Shown here in pieces: positions 57,150-64,000 of a DNA stretch of 64,000 nucleotides. The notes under the pieces were generated by a model. It was not told the origin of the DNA, did no database searches, and worked only from the letters and a program-made list of their open reading frames with translations. Each line of letters opens with the position of its first letter. The first letter of the stretch is position 1. A program made the position numbers and the translations under genes. The DNA lies in the NCBI GenBank assembly GCA_020746875.1, contig JAGTJL010000015.1, forward strand, positions 2,016,825 through 2,080,824. Direction: 5' to 3'. This stretch comes from Rhexocercosporidium sp. MPI-PUGE-AT-0058 (Eukaryota; Ascomycota; Leotiomycetes; Helotiales).

Positions 57150-58337
57150 GCCGTTTAGTGGTCTATTTTTAAATACTTGTTATTTTATAAAGATATTTTC
57201 ATATCCTTTAATTATTATTTGTTTTACTTTTCCTTAATTAACTGACTTATTACATAATTTAAAATCATTAAAATATGATAAATTATAGCATATATATGTA
57301 GTTGCGGCAGTATTAAGTGTAAAGGTTTTTATTTAATTGTTTTAATTATTTATACTTGTTTTCTTATTCCCATGACTTTTTATAGAGTTTAAATTAGAGC
57401 TTATATTATTAATATTAATTATTTTATCAGTTTTTATAAAGGGTATAATTATTAATACTTATATATCTTTCATAAGATTTAAATCAAAATTAAAATCGCT
57501 AAAGTCTCTAATAGCACTTGTAGTACTATATAAGACGTCTATATTATCGTCTCGCTTATCCCGAGCCGATTTCTCGGTAATATTAGGTGATTTATCAGTC
57601 TTTAAGCGTTTCTAGCCCTTCGGCGCTTTCTCGGGAAATAGAAAAGCGCAATTAGAAGTCACGTGAGAGTGTTATTTATAATTAGTGCAATACTTCTTGC
57701 TTTAAGTGGTATTTTTAATGACTTTATAAGGTTTTTTACTTTTATTATTACTAGAAGTTATTAAGGCTTGATTTATATTAGCTCCATTTGATTCTTAGCG
57801 TTTTGATTCGTTTAATAAATTAAAGAATAACAATTTAAGAATATAAGAATTAATATTAGTTCTTAAAGATTGTATTATATTAGAAATTAATCTATTATAA
57901 TTATCAGTTAAGTTACTAAGAACCTAAGCTATTATTACCTATTTAAGCAACTTAAGGTTTTTAGCTTTTAGCTAATCGCTTAGTTGTTTTACTTTATTAA
58001 GGTATTCTTTTATTAAATTATACTTAATTAAATGAGTATTAAAGAATTCTCGGTAAATTAAAAATTCCGAGTTAAACTCTTTTAAGGAATAGAGGTTTTT
58101 AAGCGATTGCCAAGCTTTAAAAGCACGTGTTATATACTGTATTTATAAAACAAGGCCATCCTCAATAAGCAATTGAATATTAGAAAGGGCTTTGCCGTTT
58201 ATTTCATTACTTACTTTATTACACGCTATTACAGCGTTTAGCGCTTCTTTTGTCAAGAAGGCCGTCATACGAAGTACCTAAGTTGGGTAATTAGCCGAAC
58301 CGCTAAGCTTAGCTATAGTGGTTTTATCGGAAGTCAT
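57150..58337 (-). pseudogene. Ty1-copia Gag and protease start, truncated copy
   Basis: Minus-strand frame starts with ATG at 58337 (MTSDKTTIAKLSGSANYPT) and runs through copia Gag blocks: VLRMTAFLTKEALNAVI, IQLLIEDGLVL, AWQSLKNLYSLKEF, YLNKVKQLS. A CCHC-type knuckle (KYCTN ... HSHVTSNCAF, about 57650-57700) and a protease-like TAATTYICYN block near 57290 follow. Several RIP-type stops. Integrase and reverse transcriptase are missing, as the sequence becomes unrelated below about 57.1 kb. It is a second copia family, not a copy of the element at 6388. Confidence 0.8.
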
Positions 58338-58732
58338 TTTATTTGTTTATATATTAGTTATATTTTAAATAAGTATTTAAAGGTATTAACTTAACTTTAA
58401 AGATTCCGAGGTTTAAGTTATTCGGAATAGTCTAAGTTTTTAAATATTAGTTATTAAGTACGTGACCCGTATATATAGAGAGTTATAAGGTAAAGTACCT
58501 ATTAGTATATGAGAACTTTTGAAGTGTTCTTGCCGAAGTCACGTTTTTATTTTGCTTTTAGTGTAAGGATAATTAATTTAAAAACTCTACAAGTTATACA
58601 ATAGATTTATTAGTATATAAGTTATGTTTTATTAAGAGTATAAAGGGTATTTACTAATAAATATTAAAGATTTTTAGCTTTTTGTATTTTAGAAGTTGTA
58701 TAGTTAGACTAGCTAACAAGAGAGCTACGTAT
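58338..58732. other. 5' flank of the copia-2 Gag, possible LTR
   Basis: AT-rich, no frame. By position it should hold the primer-binding region and 5' LTR of copia-2. No matching second LTR is in the window, so the borders are unknown. Confidence 0.35.
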
Positions 58733-58995
58733 TGAAGGTATAACGTAAGTATGAAGGTATAAAGCTGTAGGTATGAAGATATGAGGGTATAAAGCCGTAG
58801 GTATGAAGATATGAGGGTATAGAGCCGTAGGTATGAAGGTATAGGGGTATGGTAGGTATAGTAATATATACTAGACCAGCTAGTAAGAGAGCAACGTATT
58901 GGGGGTATGACGTAGGTATGATAGGTAGGTATGGTAGATATGGTAGGTATGGTAGGTATGGTAGGTATGGTAAGTATGATAGGTATGAGGGTATA
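58733..58995. repeat. Minisatellite of GGTATG-containing units
   Basis: Two patterns: a roughly 32-bp unit (GTATGAAGATATGAGGGTATARAGCCGTAG, 58740-58845) and a 10-bp unit (GGTAGGTATG, about 58915-58985). An ACTAGACCAGCTAGTAAGAGAGC block repeats an earlier one at 58705-58730. Confidence 0.9.
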
Positions 58996-59760
58996 TAGTT
59001 TATTATACGTTAAAAGGATTAAGTATAAAAGGTATATAAGAATGGAATTCTGTCTCTAATTTCCAGCTTTTCCCTTAAGGAATCATAGCAAAAATACGCG
59101 AAAGCTTTGACTAGTAGTCCTTATATAACAGACGAAAAATACATATAATAAACAATTCTTATTAGCTTTATTAATAAATAAAGTTTAGCGCAATAACCTT
59201 TATTCCCTTATTAAAAATCGTTTGTGATTTCAAAACCGCTTATTATCTTACCTTTTTTATATATATAACCTTTAATTATTATATATTACTTTAAGAACTA
59301 ACTTTAATATAATCTTTAATTAAATTTTAATTTATTTTAACTTATATTTATATCTTTTTTTATTTTAAATAGTCACGTTACTTTAATATATTCTTATTAA
59401 TTACTTCCCCTTTTCGAGTATTCTTTCCTTATTTATATTAATCCCTTTATTTTAATATTAATTAACCTTATAAATAATAATTTAAATATTTAATTATTTT
59501 ATAGGTTTTTATTTATAAAGTAACTAATTTAAATTCCATTCTTATTATACGTTATTAAAGCTATATTTTTTACTTTTCATATTTATAAAGGCTAAAATAT
59601 AATTATATTTAAAAGCTCTTTACCTCTTTCGATTTATAAAAGAAATAACCTTTTTAATTATTAATTAAGACGTATTATCTTTATAATTTATCTTATTTTA
59701 ACTTAAATTATAATATATATAAAGATTACTTATATTTAATACTAAAAAACGTTTTACTTG
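58996..59760. repeat. AT-rich subtelomeric repeat
   Basis: The first 150 bp are moderately GC (possible LTR edge); the rest is RIP-like and unreadable. Confidence 0.5.
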
Positions 59761-62700
59761 CTTTTAAGCTCCTTGCCCAAAACCTCGATTAAGTCATTCA
59801 CACTAGCCGCTTCTCGAACCTCATAGGCCTTAAAAATATCCTTCAGCTTCTCGACTTTCTAACTTAATATTACTATATTTTTTATAATATTATTTTATAT
59901 ATAACTCACTTTCTTATATAATATAAGAATTACTTTATATAATATATAATACTTTTAATATAGCCTTAATTTAAATACCTTCCGCCTTATTACTGCCACT
60001 TTTATCCTTTGCTTTTTATATATTAATTGCTTTGCGTCGCAATTGTCGCATTTAATCCACAAATGCGTCGCTTTTTCTGTATTTCCTTATAATTAATATT
60101 ATAAGCACTTTAATTATTATTCCTCCTTCTCCTAATAGTCCCTTTATTATATTTACGGTCTTGTTTATTATTTTCTTATTTACTTTTATTAACAACTAAC
60201 TCTTTATTATTTTAACGTACGCTGAATCACTTATTTACGTTATTATAAAAATTAAGTTAAATAACTTTTATATTTATATAAGCTAAAAACCTCGCCGTTT
60301 TAAATATAAACTTATAATTATTTCTTTATTTATAAGCTTTATTTTATTTAATAACTTTATATTATCTTCGATTTTAATCCCCCGAGCTCTAATAATCTGC
60401 GAACCCTTTTACTTTATAACTAACGCATCCCTTCGCCTTAATTTATTTTTTATACTTAAACCCCTTAATGCCTATTTATTTATAAGCTTAAATATCTCTG
60501 GAATTCTCAAAGGCGAGGCGATAATACGCGGAAATCCCTTTATTACGTAAGATAAACTTAAAGTTATAACATTTACTTTCGAGGACAAGCTATTATAACG
60601 ATATCCTTTATTACTTTTAGTTATATTTACTAGTATTAAATTTAATATTATTAGCTTTAAAAACGCCGTATAAGTATTAATTTAATTATAATTCTTTTTT
60701 AACGAATTAAACCATTTGGCTAAAAGTATTATTACTAACGTCGTAGATATATTAAACTTATTATATTAAAGAATTACTTAATTTGCGCCTTAAGGAGTAT
60801 TTGTATTTAATTGCGGCTTTTTAATAAACGAAGTCGGAGGTTTTATTATACGTATATTAAAATCTTAAGCCTCGTAATTATTGCACTTTATATCTCCTTT
60901 TTTATATTATCTTAAATTTCCGTTTATATATACCGATAAAATCCGTTTTTTATACTTTTCCGTTTATATTAATTCTCTTATTTCCCTTACTTTCAGCCTT
61001 TAATTAATTCTCAGTTTTCCTTAATTATTTTCTGAAATAATTAAGATCGAATTTGCCACGTTATTATTCCGGCTAGCCCGTCTTACTTATTAATAATAGT
61101 TTAAAATCTCAAACGCCCTCGTAATATATACTATTATTATTACCTCTAAATTTAGTCCCTTGCCAGCCGCCGTTATCGCTATCATTATTTGCTTATTAGC
61201 CTTTTAAAAACCCGTTATTATCTTATTTTTATTACTTAAAAATAAGTCTTTATGGAAAAACCCGACGTCTAACGCTTTTATTAATTTCTTTCTTAAAACT
61301 TTTCTTATTATATATATTAGGACTTTCGACGCCAGTCCTATTTCCTCCTAAATCCTCTTTACTTTATTTTCATACCTTATATTATCTTTCACCACTCGAA
61401 CCTACTAGTACAAGTTTCTCCTTATAATTTCTTCTATTACTTCCTTTACTTAGCTCGGTTTTATATTTACTTAATCGTACATTATTACTCGCATCTCTTT
61501 TAGGAGCGTTATAGACAAGAAAACCTTTTATATAATATATTTATTAAAAACGCTAGATTTTTTAAATAAGTCACTCATTATCCCTTAAGCTAATCGCTAT
61601 TTTATATTTATTATTAAATAATAGTATTCATCGAAAACTATTTTTTTTAATAATTATTATTTTATTATTAATTAAATTTATCTTTTAAAATAGTCAACCG
61701 TAGCCACCTCGGGAATTGTAAATACTACATTTACATAAGGCATTATGTTGGCGGTAAATACGTCAGCTAATATATTTAAGTCTTAATAGTGCTTTATAGC
61801 TTTTTACCGTAGAATAATATACGACATAAACACAAGAGTTACTTTATTAAAGCTTAAGCTCGCCGGAATTATATATACAAAAGTCTTCCCTGCTTTAATT
61901 AAAGCTATTTATATAATATTTCGTTTTATTTTTACTATTACTTTTATTACTTCTTACTACGCTACCGTTCGAAAACTTATTAAGCCGTATAATTACTTTA
62001 GCTTTTGTTACACTTTGACTTTTTACGACTATCTTTTATAAATAAAAATCTGAAGTAGCTCCGCGCTTATCGTAGCTTTTTTTTAAATTTTAATTTATAA
62101 AGGAATTAATTGAAATTCGTTTAGCACCTCTCGTAATATTAATTTCACGCTATCGAGATCTTTAAAATAAAAGACTTAAGTATAAGTCTTTAATATTAAT
62201 TTATTATTAGACGGCTAAAATAAAGTTTTAAAACCTTTTTACTTAAACCCTTAAAACGTATACCAGCGTCTCGATATTCCGCGAAAGGCATCGATTATCT
62301 TTAAACTTAAACCTGCTAAGCTATTTATTTAAAACGCGTAATAATATTCTTTTACTTCTTTATTATAGCCTGATTATAAGATATAAGCGTTAATACCGGC
62401 TATATAGCCTATTTGTATAAACTTTTTATTAAGCGCGATTATTATTTAACGCTAGGCTTGCTTGTATAATTTAACCTTTATTTAGGCCTTCGATTTAACT
62501 TTAAGCACTGCCGTTAATTTATTTAATAATTAGATTTTACTTTTATTTTAAAGCAGAAAGCTAGAGAAAAGTAAGCGATCTCCTTCTTTTATTATTACTT
62601 AAATCGCGATTTAAAATAAAATAACCGTTAAAATTCACGCTATTATAATTTGACTTACTCGCTTTAGTAGAAATCTTATAATTATAGTTAGCGTCTCTTT

Positions 62701-63800
62701 TAACGCGTCTACCTTATTATACGTATTAACGATTATAACTAGATTCTATATTAATATAATACTTCGGTAACTCGTTTAATCGTTTATTTAACATATAAAG
62801 AATAGTTTTTATATTTTTGCCGTTAGCCTTCTTATTAAATATATTATTATTATTAATTGTCAGAAGCGGGCCGTGTATTTTTTAACTTATAATTTCCTTG
62901 CCTCTTTTAGCGTTAATATATTATATAGCCTTATAAGTATTAACTTATTTACTTTATATATTTCGCCTTCTTCTTATAATTAATCGCATCTCTTATATTA
63001 TTACCTTTCTTATCGGGTAGTCCTCAGCCGCATTTAAGGCTACCTTTTATTTATTAACTACTCTTATATACTCGGGCTCGTCGTTATATATATTTAAGAA
63101 GCATTTCCTTCTTTTACTTTATATTAAATTATTCTTAAATTTATTCAGTATATACTCCTTAAGGAACGACGTATTACGGAAAACTAACTTAAACAGTAGC
63201 CCTTCTTTTAAATTCTTAAGTAAGCTTATTAATTCCTTTTTTATTATGTTTAATTTTAGGTTATCTTCCTTATATTATAACGAATAAGAATCCTTTCCTT
63301 AAGTAATAACTAGATTTCCGTATTAATCGCCCCCTGTTACCTTAGCATAATTCCGCAGTTATTATATATAATTGAATATAATATAAGAGTCTTTATAAAT
63401 ATATTTTTTATAATACGCTTTTATTATAATAGTTTTTATAATTAAATCCTGGCGAACCTAACTAGCCATCGATATAAGGCGTACGTAATAAGTTAACGGC
63501 GACAGAGTATGTCGAAATTTTACAGCCGTCTTTTATTATGCCTTTTACGCATAAAAACCTTTTATTAATATTTAATATATTACCGGCGATAAAAACGCGC
63601 TTTTAATTATTTTTTAATTAATTAAGGCTAAGCTGAGATTTAGCACGGCCTTTTCCTTAGCCGAGTCGTCTTCCGCCGCTAATAGCGTTTGTAATAGTAC
63701 GTTTTATTTATTATTAAACTTTAACTTAAACTGTTTTTTTTATAAGAATAATTTAAAAAGAAAGCTAATAAGCTTTTGTTATACCTTAATATACGTAATT
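59761..63800 (-). pseudogene. Telomere-linked RecQ-type helicase, RIP-destroyed
   Basis: Minus-strand frame with helicase blocks in order: AGKTFVYIIPASL (motif I, 61893-61855), VTLVFMSYIIL, ANIMPYVNVVFTIPEVATVD, IVFDEYY (motif II, about 61635-61621, DECH-type box converted to DEYY), VFLSITLLKEM (motif III), LIYIIRKVL, IAITAAGKGLNLEVIIIVYI and YY--VRRASRNN (motif VI, about 61090-61050). N-terminal decayed coding sequence extends toward the telomere (MRLIIRRRRNI and ENLKLN-like blocks, 62.9-63.3 kb). A less mutated patch at 59761-59860 (KVEKLKDIFKAYEVREAA) may be its C-terminus. RecQ-type TLH genes are common next to fungal telomeres; transcription here points away from the telomere. Ends are approximate. 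Confidence 0.75.
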
Positions 63801-63849
63801 AATATATTATCGCCGACCTTTTCTATAGGCTTCTCGCTTAAGTTGCTAT

Positions 63850-63996
63850 TTAGGGTTAGGGTTAGGGTTAGGGTTAGGGTTAGGGTTAGGGTTAGGGTTA
63901 GGGTTAGGGTTAGGGTTAGGGTTAGGGTTAGGGTTAGGGTTAGGGTTAGGGTTAGGGTTAGGGTTAGGGTTAGGGTTAGGGTTAGGGTTAGGGTTA
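63850..63996 (+). repeat. Telomere repeat array, (TTAGGG)24
   Basis: 24 perfect TTAGGG units (63850-63993) plus TTA, G-rich strand toward the window end, as expected for a right chromosome end. The preceding base string GTTGCTAT is subtelomeric AT-rich sequence with no degenerate telomere variants. Confidence 0.98.
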
Positions 63997-64000
63997 TCTC
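63997..64000. other. Four non-telomeric bases after the array
   Basis: TCTC follows the last TTA. It may be assembly or adaptor residue at the contig end. Confidence 0.6.

Overview
The window is the right-hand end of a filamentous ascomycete (Pezizomycotina) chromosome. It finishes in 24 perfect TTAGGG repeats (63850-63993). Short introns with GT...CTAAC/CTGAC...AG signals, fungal-only families (HET, SesA/NACHT N-terminal, RTA1, SUR7, Ty1-copia, pogo/Fot) and long TpA-rich tracts that look mutated by RIP (C-to-T/G-to-A at CpA and some CpG) support this. I cannot name the species; a Sordariomycete is plausible.

Layout. 1-15.4 kb: an AT-rich, RIP-degraded repeat block that includes a complete 7.36-kb Ty1-copia element (6388-13742) inserted inside an older solo LTR. 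15.4-20.6 kb: two piggyBac-type elements, one of them split by a pogo/Fot element (18282-20140). 20.6-38.1 kb: a normal-GC gene island, cut only by a 497-bp hAT-type MITE (23192-23688) and a 2.2-kb terminal-inverted-repeat element (26238-28422). 38.1-51 kb: a second AT-rich block with solo LTRs, a 1-kb inverted repeat, direct repeats and a young 754-bp mini-LTR element. 51.0-53.3 kb: a second pogo/Fot element carrying a nested MITE. 53.35-56.0 kb: an isolated intact NACHT gene. 57-59 kb: a truncated copia gag and a minisatellite. 59.8-63.8 kb: a RIP-degraded telomere-linked RecQ helicase on the minus strand. 63.85 kb onward: the telomere.

Gene content of the island. Almost every recognisable intact gene belongs to fungal non-self recognition or regulated cell death: a stand-alone SesA-type (NACHT N-terminal) protein (22254-23041), a HET-domain gene now broken by a transposon and an in-frame stop (24129-26192), a 1158-residue TPR-CHAT caspase-like protein (29577-33053), a divergently transcribed 251-residue beta-rich protein of unknown function (33352-34107), and the NACHT STAND protein (53354-56017). 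An RTA1-like membrane protein with a duplicated intron and a frameshift, and a truncated SUR7-family gene, lie at the island's edge.

The most interesting candidate system is the CHAT gene and the small beta-rich gene. They are head to head across about 300 bp that carries a 12-bp minisatellite, an arrangement reminiscent of fungal protease/gasdermin-like pairs. Whether the small protein is a protease-activated effector is a hypothesis; the sequence gives family, orientation and spacing only. Coordinates of degraded elements without sharp ends are approximate.
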